Source: Chlamydomonas sphaeroides
Lineage: Eukaryota > Chlorophyta > Chlorophyceae > Chlamydomonadales > Chlamydomonadaceae
NCBI GenBank assembly: GCA_001662425.1
Contig: BDDC01000020.1
Span: forward strand, 48,202 to 112,201
Direction: 5' to 3'
Length of the DNA: 64,000 bases
The notes under the pieces are model-generated. The model searched no databases, was not told the origin of the DNA, and saw only the letters and a program-made list of their open reading frames with translations. Shown piece by piece: positions 23,332-35,271 of the stretch (positions are counted from its first letter, which is position 1; each line of letters opens with the position of its first letter). Position numbers and translations under genes: made by a program.

Positions 23332-26300
23332 TCAAAGGTCGAGCTTCAGTAGGTAGGTCTGCATCAGTCCCTTGCCCTTGGCCTGCATTGCGACGAGCGG
23401 CACAGGCAGCGAGCGGCAGGCGGCGGCTGGCGTCAGCAAACGTGGATGCACACGGACCGCAGCAACCCCAGCTCACGCCGTCAGCTGCCAATGGCCTCGG
23501 TCCAGCTTAACGGGGTGCCCTAGGCCAAGTCAACCAGCCGGACACCAACCGAACGCAAAACGGAACACGGGGCGCGCTGCTAGCCGCAACGAACCCATCC
23601 ACCCCGACTGCCCAAGCGCAACGAGCGCGGGCCACAGCCGAGGCCCCACGCGGGCCACAGCTGAGGCCCCACGCGGGCCACAGCTGAGGCCCCACGCGAG
23701 CCACAGCAGAGGCCCCACGCGGGCCACAACCGAGGCCACACGCGCGGCGGCCTCGCTCCGCTCACCTCCACACCGCCGGTGGCCTCCCATGCCTCGTCCG
23801 GGACCAGATCGTGCGTGGCCTGCGACACGTGGATGGCGCCCGGCTGGCCCGTGCTCTCCATGCGGCTGGCGGTGTTGATGGTGTCGCCTGCGTAGAGGCA
23901 GGAGGCAGGGCGGCGCAGGCCAGGAGCACAGCACACGTCAGAGGCCGGCTGCGGCGGCGCAGCCGCCGGATGGTGGATCGGCCAAGTTTCACATTCTCTA
24001 TTGGTATGGAGTGCTGGCGCGACTGCTGTCCTGCGCTCACGGTTGGCCCTCCAAGCGACGGCAGCACTCACCGAAGAGGCAGAAGCGGGGCATGCGGGTG
24101 CCCACCACGCCGCTCATGGCGGGGCCGCTGTGGATGCCCACACGCAGGCGCACCGGCTCGCCCGTGGTGGGCAGCTGCACCGTGGCCGCGGCCCGCAGCA
24201 GGGCCTGGCGCGGAGGGGGTCAACGGCGCGCACAGGGCAGACAGTCATGCAGCCGCGCTCGGCAGCAGGGCGGGCACGACTGGGTGGCTCCGCTGGGGAC
24301 CATCGAGCCGGGGCCAAGCCGGAGCCCCCCGGCCGTGGTGCCACGGAAGTGGCTCCATGCACCTGTTACTTGAACACTTGAACCCAAGAAACGAACACAC
24401 CTTGGCGAACTGGATGGTGCGGTACGCGTGGAGGGGGTCCACATCGTCCGAGCGCACCGTCACGGACCCCGACTCCTCATCCACCTTCATCAGCCCGCCC
24501 GCCGCCATGTAGCAGTCGCCGATGGTCTCCACCTGCGGCAGCAAGCACACCGACGCGCGCCGCAGGCCATTGAGCGCACGGCGTACGACTACGAGCGGGC
24601 TGCGAGGAGCGCTGTACGGCAGGGTTGTACGGCAAGGGTACGGACCGCACCTTGTACACCTCGAACGCGTCCAGCAGCGCGTCCAGGCGCGTGTAGAGGT
24701 CGTTGAGGAAGGCCATCACCGTGCCGGGCTTGACCACTCCGCACATGGCGGTGAAGCCCTGGCGGCAGGCATGCGGCACATGCACGCAGCGGCACACGGG
24801 GCGGCGGGGGCGTTGGGGAACCACACTCCACAAGTCGCCGGGCGTCTGCTGAAGGCACGCCGCAGCCGCACGGCGGCGCAGGCGCCGAGGCTCGTAGGGG
24901 CGCTAGCGCCCTAGCTGAGTCGCGCGTGCAAGCTTGCGGAAACCACGGCGGCGGCGCCACCGCAGCCAGGCCGCACCGTGCCACCCACCAACCCGCCTGG
25001 CCCTGCCCACGCCCCCTGCTGCCCGGCGCACCTGGATGTCGCAGAACAGCACCGTGATGGCGCTGTGAGAGGTGGCCAGGTGCAGGAACGTGTCGCCCGT
25101 GATGGGAGGAGCAGCGCCAGCCAGGCCCATGCCCGCCGGGCCCCGCTGTAGCCCCAGGCCGCGCGGCACGCCCAGCTCGCCGGCGCCCTCCAAGCCCTGC
25201 GCCGCGGCCATCGCGGCGGCCAGCTGCTGCTGCTGCAGCGCCGCCGCCTGCTGCTGCTGCTCCTCGCTGGGGTCAGCGGGGTTGGACGCCATCACAGCGA
25301 TGTGCTCCAGCACTGCGGGCGAGGCAGGATTGGGCTTCTTCAGTTGATGGTAGTATGGCTAACGTATGGAGAGTCGAAACCGTGGTGGGAACCTGCGTCA
25401 AACGCCTCATACTGAAGTAGCCCAATCGGTGAGGGATACCCCCCTTTTCCCATTCTGGATGGGGCCACCTTGTCCATACGCCTGGCTGTGCTTCTTACCT
25501 TGATTCCTAGCAGCACTGCGTCCGAGCAAGCGTACCGACTAAGGGCGGCCGCGGCAGGCCGGCGCGGCACAGCTGGCATCCGCCCAACGCAGCGCACCGC
25601 TGATGCACCGTGTGCTAGGAAGCGCAGCTACTACTGCAGGTCGAGGGCCGCAAGACCCGGCGGCGCACCGTGCTGTGGGAAGATGGCCTCTAGCAGCGCG
25701 TGCTCGGCCTCCACCACCCGCGCCAGCTGCCGCTCCGCCCACACGCGCGCCGACACGTCGTGCTGCTCGGGCGATGCGTAGGAGGGCGGCCATCGGGGGA
25801 CGCGGCGGCGAGGCGCAGTGTTCGGCGGCCGGTACCACAACAAGGGACGGAGGATTGAGCAGGCGATCCACCCTTGGCCCAACACAGGCAGGCAAGCTCA
25901 CCATGCTCGCGCCCTCCCAACCCGCCCGCGCTCGCGTGCAAGGCAACCCACAACTCGCGGCTGTGCCACGTGTGGGGTTCTAACCTACTTAACACTTGAA
26001 CACAACTTGTGGCCCCCACCTGCACCACGAGCAGCAGCGTCTCGCCGGCGTTGGCCGGGTGCGGCACGCCCCGGACCTGCACCTCAAACCACGACCCGCC
26101 CTCCGCCTCCGCCAGCGCGCCCTCGCCCTTCGCCAGCGGCGGCAACGCCGCCGCCGTCGACAGCAGCGCCGACGCCGCCGCGCTGCCGCCGTCAAGCAGG
26201 TGGGTGGCCAGCAGACTGCAGCTGTCATGGTACGACGTATTGCAGTGGAAGCCCGGCGACAGGCTGCGGCCCGACTCGCACAGCGTTAGCGTCGCGTCGG

Positions 26301-29300
26301 CGGCGCCGCCGCCGACGGCGCGGCTGACAGCCCCGTCGAGGGCGCGCCATGACGCCGCCGACTCGGGCCGCGCCCAGGCGCCGCCGTGGCGGCCGGCGGC
26401 GGCGCTGGCGGCGACGGCGCCGTCGCCGTTACTGTAAAACAGGGCCGAGCCAAACGGCTGGCTTGCTCGATAGCCCCGGTTGCTGACGTCACCGGTGGCG
26501 GCGGCGGCGGCGCCACCGCCGCCGGTGCTGAGGATCGCGTTCAGGGTACTCAGCGTGACGCTGGTCTGGCCCGACTCGAGCAGCAGCGGGCTGACGGCGT
26601 CGGCGCCGCCGCGGCCGACGGTGCTGTGTGACGACATGTCGTACAGCGAGCCGCGGCGTACGGACGGCTCGTACGGGTACGCCACGCCGCCGTGTGAGGA
26701 GGGGTCCAGCCGGTGCCGCTGGCCGTGGACGGAGCCCTCGGCAACGGTTGCGGAGACGGGGCTGGCGAGATTCGCGGCGGCGTCGAATCGCGCGTGCTGC
26801 GCCCGGGCCGCAGAGCGCATTGCCAGCTGTAGGCCACAAGGGGACTTGGGTCAGCCCTCGTATCTTGTATTGATGTTATCGATAAGTCGACACTTAGGAC
26901 TGATAGACTCTATTGACCCTAACGACTGTTGGCAGGACGGACTCGCGAGACGCCGAGGGCGAGGCGGCCTTCCTAGGAGTATAGGCTTGCTAACGCCAGT
27001 GACAGCCCGACCTGGCATGTCCGCCAGACAAAGACGCGAACACAACGTATGACCCCAGGCCTGTCCGTCGAGCTTACCTGCACAATCCGAGGCACGCCCC
27101 CCAGCGGCGCCAGGGCTGGCGGCGGCTGCACCGGACTGAGCGCCCCCGCCGATGTCACCCGGGCCGGCGGCGCCGGCGAGCCGGCGCCCGACGCGGGTGC
27201 CGGCGCCGGCGTCGACTGGCCGGCGGCGCCGCCCTCGCCGACAAACCAGTCGCTGTTGGCGCCCGAAGAGGCGGTTGTGGAGTAGGCTATGGGTGAGAAC
27301 ACTTGACCGGCCCCTATGGCGTTGCTGGAGCAGCGCGGCAGCGGCTCAGGGAAGCCGCGCCCGCTTGCGGCGGCGGCGGCGCCGCGGCCGGCTGACGGCG
27401 CGCCGCCGCCGTCGCCCGGGAACACGACCTGCCCCTCCGACAGCGCGAACGAGACGCGGCTGGGGCCGGCGGCGATGGAGGCGCGGCGGCGGAGGTTGCC
27501 ACCGCCACCGCTGCTCGGCGGCACGCCTCGGCCGCCGCCACCGCCGCCGCCGGGGCCGCTGTAGCCGCAACCCGAGTCCTGCAGTACGCAGTACGATGAG
27601 TCGCCGCTGCCGCCGGCGCTGCTCGGCTGGGCGCCGCCGGCACCGCCGCCTTCGCCGCATGCGGAGCCCGAGCTGACTGTGCCGCCGCTGCCGCCGCCGC
27701 CGCCGCCGCCGCCACTGGTCCGGGGCGTGACGAAGGCCGCCGGGCCTGCAGCCGCCGACAGCGGCAGCGACGGGCTGGCGGCGGCAACGTGGCGTTGCGG
27801 GTACGAGGGGAAGCGCTGCGGCGCCTGGCTGCGGGCCGGCGTGCCGCCGCCGCACTCCGGCGCGCCGCCGGGTTCGGCCTCGGCGGCGTACGGCAGCGCT
27901 GGCTCCCGCGTGACATGATGTGCCTGAGCCGCGGGGAAGGGATCCCGGCGTGAGCCGTGCGGCCGGCCGACGTCGCCGCGGCCGTCGCCCGTGTGGCTGG
28001 CCGGCGGCGGCATGCCGGGCCAGCCGTCGGCCACACCCGCTGCGTCCACGCCGCCGCCGCTGCCGCCGCTGGGCGCGCTCTCATACAGGCTCTCCAGCGA
28101 GCTGCGCCGGTTGCGGCCGCCGCCGCCGCCGCCGCCGAACGGGGACCCCATGGCGGCGGCGCCGCTGCCGCTCGGCGGCGCGCCGACGGTGGCGCTGGCG
28201 GCGACGATGAGGGCGAGGCCGGCGCAGGAGGAGCGAGTGCGCAGGCGGTTGGCGCCGCGCAGCGTGCCCCAGGTGCTGGTGCTGAGGCCCGCCAAGAGCT
28301 GGTGCGGCGCGAAGCTGCTGCGGCGCGTTGCGCCGGCGTGCGACACGGACGCCAGGCTGCCGGACGTGAGGGGCGTGTGGGGAGCTGCCAAGGAGCCGGC
28401 AGGCGTGCTTGGCGTGCGGAAGTTGGGCACGCGCGGTATGGCCAGCGGCGCCGCCAGGCGCTGCAGCACCGGCAGTGGCAACGAGGCGGCGATGGCGCCG
28501 GTCGCGGGCACGGCGGAGTGGGCTCGGAGCAGCGCGTGGATGGGCAGGGCGGCGGCGGCGGCGGCGGCGGTGGCGGTGGCGGCGGAGGAGGCGGCGGAGG
28601 AGGCGGCGGCGGCGGACTCGAGCAGCAGGTGCTGCAGGGGCAGGGAAGCGGGCACTTCATGGTCTCCCGCCGCCGGCGTCTCCGGAGCCGACGGCGCGGC
28701 GGCGGCGCCGTCGGGAGTCTTGGCGCTTGCCAGCGCCGCCGACAGCGCAGAAGACCTAGCCAGGCTCTTGGCCGGTCGCGTGGGGCGGTGCGGCGGCGGC
28801 GGATCGCTGTGCTGAGGCTCGGCGCCGTCCCAGGCGTCTTTGAGGGGCCCGCTGCAGCCCTCGCTGCCCAGAAAGACACCCGAGGGCACGGTCGCGGAGG
28901 CAAATGTAGCCGCGGCCGCCGCCGAGCCCATCCCCGGCGTCGAAGCGGACGCCGACGCTAGGGCTGAGGTGCCGTCGGCAGCAAGCGGCGGCGGCGGCGT
29001 TGCGGCGGTGGCACAGGCGGCGGGCCGGTCCGGCACAGAGGCGCTGTTGCCTGTGGCGGCGGTGGGGAGCGGCGCGCTGCCGCACCCCGCGCTGCCGGGC
29101 GGCGACCCCACCGCCGGCGGACCCTCCTCCAGCGGCGCCAGTGCTGCCTCGCGCCGGCGGCTGAAGTCCCAGCCGAAGCCACCGCCGGTGGAGCCCGCCG
29201 CCTCCGCCGCGCCGCCAGGACGCGGCCTGGCCTCCACCGCCGCCAGCCTGCGCCCACACGGCCTCTCGTCCAGTGAAAAGCGGCCACCATTACGGCTACC

Positions 29301-31071
29301 GCCCGAGCACGCACGGCCAGGCTCGGCCGCCGCCGCCGCCGCCTTGGCGGCGGCCGCCGCCGTCGCCTCTCTGATCGTCTGGCTGCAGGCCGAGGTCCGG
29401 CGCGCCCGCGGCGGCCGCGATGCGCGCGGCTCCGCCGCCGCGGCGGCCGCCGCCGCCGCCTTGCTCGTGTAAGCCTGCTCTGCTCGCCGCAGGAAGCCGC
29501 GGATGTCAGTGAGCGGCTGCCGCGGCGGCGTCACGGGGCCGGGCTGCAGACCGTTTGCGTGGCTGACGCGGCGGTCCTGCGGCGCGGCGTCGGTGCTGCC
29601 CGACGCTGCGTGCATGGCGACGGCGGCGGCAGCGGTGCGGCCGCCAGACGTGGACCCGCGCGCCGCCGGTGCCGCCGCCAGCGTCTCGCGTCGCGCGGGC
29701 TGGTCGCTGACGGAGCGGCCGCCGGAAGCGGACCCTCGCACCGGAGCTGCCGCTGCCGCTGGTGGCGTTTCGATCCTGGGCGTGGACTGGTCCAGCGACG
29801 CGCGGCGTGGCCGTCGGCGGCCGTTGGGGCCGTCGGCGGCCGCGCCAGAGGCGGCCACGGTCATGCCAGCGCCGTGGGCCGAGGCGTCGGCTGCGCGGTG
29901 CAGGGCGTTGAGCAGCAGCTCGCTGGGGCGCTCCGGCGGGGGGCGGTGCGTGTTGCCGCCGCGGCTGGGCTCGGCGGCGGGCGGCGGCGGAGGGGCGGGT
30001 GCCGCGCCTTGGGCGGGGGAGCTGCTGTGCTGCAGCGGGCTGTGCGCGTGCGGGGCCATGTGGGTCGGGGGTTGGACGGGGTGGATGTGGGCCACGGCGG
30101 GGGCAGTGGTGGGGTGCGGCTGCAGGGCCGTGGGGTTGGGAGGGGGAGGAGGCAGGAAGGGCGAGGCGTGGGATGCGGCAGCGCCGTACGGCGGCGAGCC
30201 CGGGGCCGGCGGCGGCGTCAGGACGTGGAGCTGCGCGTTGGAGGTGGCGGGCGAGGAGGCCGCGGAGCACAGATCGGCGGCGAGGAGGAGGGCGCGGGGC
30301 GGTGTGGTCGCGGGCTGGGCTGGCTGCTGAGTTTCGATGTGGAGGAGGCCTGCGGAGTCCAGGGCGGCGCGTTGGGGAGCACGCAGAAGAGCGGTTTTGG
30401 CACGCGGTGTCGAGCGGGGTGGCTGGCGGACTGAGGTCGAGGGACGGCTCACCTTTCCAGGTGCCCCCGGCCTGCACCTCACACAGCGCCTCGTCCAGCG
30501 CGTCGGGGTCTGTCGCGAAGAGCAGTCGTAATGATGGCGGCGGGCAGCGCCCGGCACGCTCGCTGCCGGTCGCCAACGACGGCGGTGGCCGCATGCGCTC
30601 GAAGAGGGCCGTGCTGGCGGCATTGGTGGCCAGCAGAGTCCCGTTGCAGGTGAAGAGGGACACCTGCAGGGCATGGGCGCGGAGTGCACGCGACAACGGT
30701 CAAGAAACGTACCCTGGTAGGGATGCAAACGCTTAGCTGCTAGCAGCTTTGTAGCCGCCGCACCCTCTGCTAGGGTGGAGCTGCGCTCACAAGCCATACG
30801 CGAACACGGCCCGAAACTATCTCAATAGGTGAAAACCGACACGTGCACCCCAAGAGTTTTCGGAAGCAGGTAGAGCAACGCGTACCGGGTCCGGCGTCGT
30901 GTCGAGCATGAGGAGTAAGTACTGGGTAAGCGGCGACGCTGCTGCTCCAGCGAGGGCCACCTTAAGGGGCGCTTTCTCCTCCAGCTGACGCGCATGCTGC
31001 TGATACTCATGATCTGGTTTGGTGTAAGGCCGGAGGCAGCACAGGAGCCGGCCCAGCAGCGAAGGCGCCAT
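23332..31071 (-). CDS. PAS-linked class III nucleotide cyclase with guanylate-cyclase residues
   Basis: Minus-strand exons 31071-30886, 30663-30453, 30349-27078, 26826-26020, 25762-25669, 25312-25032, 24758-24651, 24532-24401, 24204-24072, 23887-23766 and 23382-23332; 1,798 residues, all phases consistent. A PAS N-terminal half lies at about 45-140 (LDTTPDPVSLFTCNGTLL, GGTWKGLLHIETQ). Some 1,300 residues of Ala/Gly/Pro/Ser-rich sequence follow. The PAS C-terminal strands come at about 1467-1500 (WFEVQVRGV, LLLVVQHDVSARV). A signalling helix (VVEAEHALLEAIFPQHVLEH) leads into the catalytic domain at about 1605-1798. Metal-binding D1615 (FCDIQGFT) and D1659 (VETIGDCYM) are 44 residues apart. E1655 and C1739 (FCLFGDT) are the guanine-recognising pair; N1746 and R1750 are the transition-state pair. 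This predicts GTP to cGMP. No transmembrane segment is evident, so it is probably soluble. Large families of such PAS cyclases are known in volvocine algae. Confidence 0.9.
23622..23743. repeat. 23-bp tandem repeat in the last cyclase intron
   Basis: About five imperfect copies of a unit close to GAGGCCCCACGCGGGCCACA lie inside the intron 23383-23765. A simple minisatellite; no coding role. Confidence 0.8.
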
Positions 31072-32898
31072 GCGCCCGGGTTCGGCCTGCGCCCGTCGTC
31101 GTGCTCCTACCGCGCTGTTGACTGGGCTGTCATGCCCCTAGAGTGTCCTGTCGGCATTGCTTGCTGCTGCAAAGCTTAAGGAGCAACGGCTTGTGTCCGT
31201 GGCGCCTTGCAAAACGGTTTATAGGGCGCGTCATGCATTATGGGCGTCAACTCTCAATCCTACAAAAGCTGTATGATGGCGCGAGAGAACGCGCTAACGA
31301 TGCAGACCTAGCCTCCATATAACCACCGTACTCGGAGCACTCGCCTCCGAGCTATTGTGCGCCGAGTGAAGCCTGCATACGTGTGGCGTCGTCAAGATGC
31401 GTGCAGCTGTTTCCTCGTGAAGGCGTGAGGCCACTAGGGCTTCGTCGCGGAAGTACTCGCGCATGCTTGCGTCTCTGGCACGAACGACGTGCGGCCGTTA
31501 GAAAGAACCAAATCCAGTCGACCGAGCCTTGGTGAGGCTCGGTCTTTATGGCGTCACGCATTATCCGTGACACGCTCGCTATTCGGTCGCTCACGGTCGT
31601 TCAGGCCGGCGCTGTCCGTGTTGCGCACGCACAAGTGCTGCAGTCATTTACAACAGCCCCCGCTGATGAGTTTCTTACATTGGGCACGCACCGCCGAACT
31701 GGTGCGTCGCTCCTCCCCGCTTGACAGGCAACTTCCCGCGTGTCACAGCGGCTCAATTCATCCCGCAATGCACTGCCAATACCACAAGAGCGCATGCACT
31801 GCCAACCCTGCCCAGCCACCAAGGCCATCGGAGCCCAGTCAACTCAGCACTTGGCGTCAACACGGGCTCGAAGACGGGCCAGCAGCCCGCCACAGCCCAT
31901 ACGCCCGTCCAACGCCAATCAATCGTGTGTAACGCGCTGTTATGCGCCAGGTGAGTTGCCGCCACTGCATTTCCTCCACTTTTGGCCATGCGGCCTGCTT
32001 GCCTCTGTCTGCTGTGTCGTCGCCCCTCTGCGCAGGATACCGGATATAGTGAATCCTCGTTTTCGCAGGCTTGTACCCCTGGCTTCGCTTAGTTGGCTCG
32101 CCCCCGTAGGGGCGCGAGGCGTACCGGTCGGGACCTTGAACAAAGACGACGGAATAGAATGCAGCGGTACGCGTTAGGGATCGTATCCCAGACAGCCACT
32201 GAACATAGCCCATGCAGTAGAGCCATGCACCCATGCGCAGCTGGGGAGGTTTTCAATCACCAACGTAACCAACGTAACGGCGCCCGTCGAGCCGTCCATC
32301 CCTCGGCCTCACGGCCACAGCCACCCCACCCCGCAGCGGCCCCTGCCTCCCCAGTGCGAGCCACCAGCCGGTTGTGATTGCACGCCCGCGCTCCCATCCT
32401 GCGTTTTCCCTCTCTTGCCTCACAGCCAGCCATCCCACAGCACCTGTGCAGCGCGCGTGTGGGCCACCTCCCACGGCCCACCGCCCACCGGCCGCACGCC
32501 ACCCCAGCATACGGCATACGGCATACGGCACAACGCCAGCCGAGCGGCGGGACAGCTGAGCGCGTGGCAGCTTCCCCGGACGTCCACTCGGCGGCCCCTT
32601 GCCAGCCCTGTTGTCGTGCCAGTGCAGGATGACGACAGGCACCGCACGCGCTGACATCCGCCCCAGGCACATCACCGCCGGCTGCCCACCGCAGCGCTCA
32701 CCCTGGCGCCCCCTCGCTGCAGCTCGCCTCACTCCGTCCGCCCCGCCGCGGCTCGTTGACCGCGGCCACAACATGTCTAGCCCTATCTAGCCCGGCCTCA
32801 CGCAATGCCGCCCGACACCTTTGCGCGCTTCTGCAGGCGCTGCGCACCCTCCCCGGCACCGCCACCACCTCATGCACGAGCCATGCCGCTCCGCGCCC
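31072..32898. other. Intergenic: cyclase promoter and 3' flank of LEA-like gene 1
   Basis: No gene recognised on either strand. A short tandem of GCATACG units lies near 32511-32532. The base composition around 31,180-31,500 is less GC-rich than the neighbouring genes. Confidence 0.45.
31218..31223 (-). promoter_or_regulatory. TATA-like box upstream of the cyclase gene
   Basis: Read on the minus strand this is TATAAA, about 150 nt upstream of the ATG at 31071. Plausible core promoter element by position; not proven. Confidence 0.35.
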
Positions 32899-34679
32899 CT
32901 ACTGCAGGTCGCGGCGGGTCTTGTCCGCGGCGCCCTTAGCGTCCGACGCGGCGTCGCCCGCGGCCTCGCCCGCGTCGCGCGCCAGCTTGCCCAGCCCGTC
33001 GCCGGCGTCGCTACGGGCAGGGGCCGCCGGGAAGGGGATAAGCCGGGGCAGTGGCTCAAGGATTTGACCCCCGACACAGAGCAGGGAGCGACAGGCGCCT
33101 GGCGGTGCAGCGGCAGCTGAGGGCAGGCAGTGAGGAGCTGGGAGGAAGGCAGAGGGAGGGCGCGGGGCGCGGGGCGCGGGGCGAGGGGCGCGGGGCGCTT
33201 ACCGAGACACGCGGCGGGCGTCGCGGGCTGCGTCCGAAACGGTGTCGGCGGCGGCGATGCCGGCGGAGCGTGCCACGTCCTCCACGCGGCCCCGCGCCTC
33301 CTGTAGCCCCTGGCGGGCGTCCTCGGCCTTGGCCTGTGGGGGCGAGGGGAAGGGGCGGGCGAGGGTGGGATGGGCACGGCGTGAGACGCGACGGGAAGGG
33401 AAGGGACGGGCGGGCGGCCGGCGGGCCCCGGCCCTATCATTGTAGCACCAGCGTGGAAGTCAGTCGGGCCCCGGCCAGCGAGCCTGCCCGCCGCACCTCC
33501 CGCTGCACCTCCCGCCGCACCTCCCGCCGCACGCTTCCACAAGTGCACAAGTGCAGCCAATGCGGTTCGCACCTGCGCAATCTCGCCCGCGCGCTCCAGG
33601 CCCTGGCGAGCGTCCTCGGCCTTGGCCTGCGGGGAGGGCCGGGGCGGGGCCATGAACTCGAATTCGCGAAGGCAGCACGGTATCCGGCACCCGAGTTCCA
33701 AGGCCCCTGGCCCCTTGAGTATCGTGTTACCCGAGCACGGGGCCAGGCCAGGCAGGGCAGGGGATGCACATCGCGTGGCGAGGCGAGTGTGAGCTCCGGC
33801 CAGGGCTCTGAACGGCCGGGACTCCAGCGGGCGGTAGCCGGCCGGGCAAGTCAAAGCCCAGCCCTCCCACGCCCTGGCAGCGAGCCCCCTCACACCTCGG
33901 CTGCGTCCACGCAGGGCTCACTCACATTGACAGACCAAAAGACAGCAACAAGCATACCCTGCCAAGCACCGCCCCCAGACGAGAGCGCACCTCGGCAATG
34001 TCGCCGGCACGGTCCGCCGCGCCCTCCACATTGGCCGCCGCGCGCTTGGCCGCGCTCCGCACGCTCTCCGCCGCCGACTCGCCGGTCCGCTGCGCCGAGC
34101 CGGCCGCCTCCGACACCTTGTGCTTGGCCGCGGCCGCGGCGTCAGCGACGGCGTCGGCGGCGGTGGTGGCGGCGTCGACGGCGGTGTCCTGGATGCGCGC
34201 GGCGGTGTCGTAGGTGGCGTCGGCGGCGCGGTTGACGGCGTCAGTGGCCTTGTCGGACAGGGACTCCTGGGGATGGGAGGAGGGGGGCCAGAGCAGGAGG
34301 GCGGGGGCAGGGGGAGGGGGGCAGGGAGAGGGGGAGGGATGCTGTGACTGTCGTGAGGAGCTGTGTGCAGCTGTGGCTGCTCAGCGGCGTGACGCTGCAG
34401 CTGTGGAGGCAGGCAGCGTGGGGCGCAGCGAGTGGCGCTAGACGCGTGCGGGCGAGGAAGGCAAGCGCGGGCGTTAGGTCGGCCCCGCGCCCCGCACGGC
34501 GATCCGCGGTCCGCACTCACGTCCTCGCGGCCGGTCGCGCGCAGCGGCGGCAGCAGCTGACGGCGGGGGCCAGCAGCGGGGCCAGCAGCGCAGGGAGCAG
34601 CGGTAGCGCGAGCCGCGGGCTGGCGCGGCGCGGCGGCGCGAGCGCCGGCGAGGGCGGGGCAGCGCAGCGCGAGGGCCAT
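32899..34679 (-). CDS. Ala-rich LEA-like protein 1, probably plastid-targeted
   Basis: Minus-strand exons 34679-34521, 34266-33991, 33626-33573, 33333-33203 and 33010-32899; 243 residues. Residues 1-50 are rich in Ala, Arg and Pro with few acidic residues (MALALRCPALAGARAAA), a transit-peptide-like start. The rest is a run of amphipathic Ala/Asp/Lys/Glu helices such as SLSDKATDAVNRAADAT and AAESVRSAAKRAAANVEGAA, resembling group 3/4 LEA proteins, which protect membranes and proteins during desiccation, cold or salt stress. Exons 3 and 4 both begin with AKAEDARQGL, pointing to an internal exon duplication. A second gene of the same style lies next door on the same strand. The family name is inferred from composition and periodicity; no catalytic motif is present. 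Confidence 0.78.
33488..33533. repeat. 12-bp tandem repeat in an intron of LEA-like gene 1
   Basis: Four near-identical units of about CCGCCGCACCTC lie in the intron between exons 3 and 4 (33334-33572). Confidence 0.7.
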
Positions 34680-35271
34680 GATTGAAGAGAGCTGTCTTGG
34701 GGAGCTGTGTTGCTGTGATGTGTTGGTCGGTAGAGGGCGCGCGTGAGAGCAGGTATCCAAGCAAGCGACAGGAAGGGCCTTCATATGCTGGCAGCGCTCG
34801 GCGTTCGGCCGGCCTGTGACGCCACCGCCCAACGGCGGTCTGACTCAGCACAGCCCCTCGGACCAACACACGGCCCCAAGCCATTGAAACTCCATCGCCC
34901 CCCTTCCCCCGCCAGCAACTCGGCCAACGCGAGCTAGGGCGCACTGCAACGCACTTCAATGCGGCAACCCGGGGCGGCCCCTCGGTCCAGCCTCGGCCGA
35001 GCGAAACCCCCATCACGCCCGTGGGTCTCGGCCTAGGAACGCCGCCCCTCCTCGAAAACAGCCCCTGCAAACGAAGCCACCGATCGCCCCACACCTTTTC
35101 CACATGCCTGCCCTATGCTCACCCCGTCATGCAGCGTTGCAGCCCCTCGCCGCCGCCTTCAAACAAGCTGACGTTGCCCATCGCCGTCGTCATCGAACGT
35201 CCTTGGGCACGAAGGGCACAGCCTTCTTTGTCACAACGTCCACTCTGCCACCCGCAAGCTCAGCTTCGCCC
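34680..35271. other. Spacer between the two LEA-like genes
   Basis: Promoter and 5' UTR of LEA-like gene 1 and 3' UTR of LEA-like gene 2. No further gene seen. Confidence 0.45.

Noticed and set aside
23332..24532. Adenylate cyclase instead of guanylate cyclase
   Set aside because: The Lys/Asp purine-binding pair of adenylate cyclases is absent; Glu and Cys are present instead.
27314..28903. 529-codon open frame in another frame of the cyclase
   Set aside because: It lies wholly inside the 3.27-kb cyclase exon in a different reading frame; it is Arg/Ala/Pro shadow sequence.
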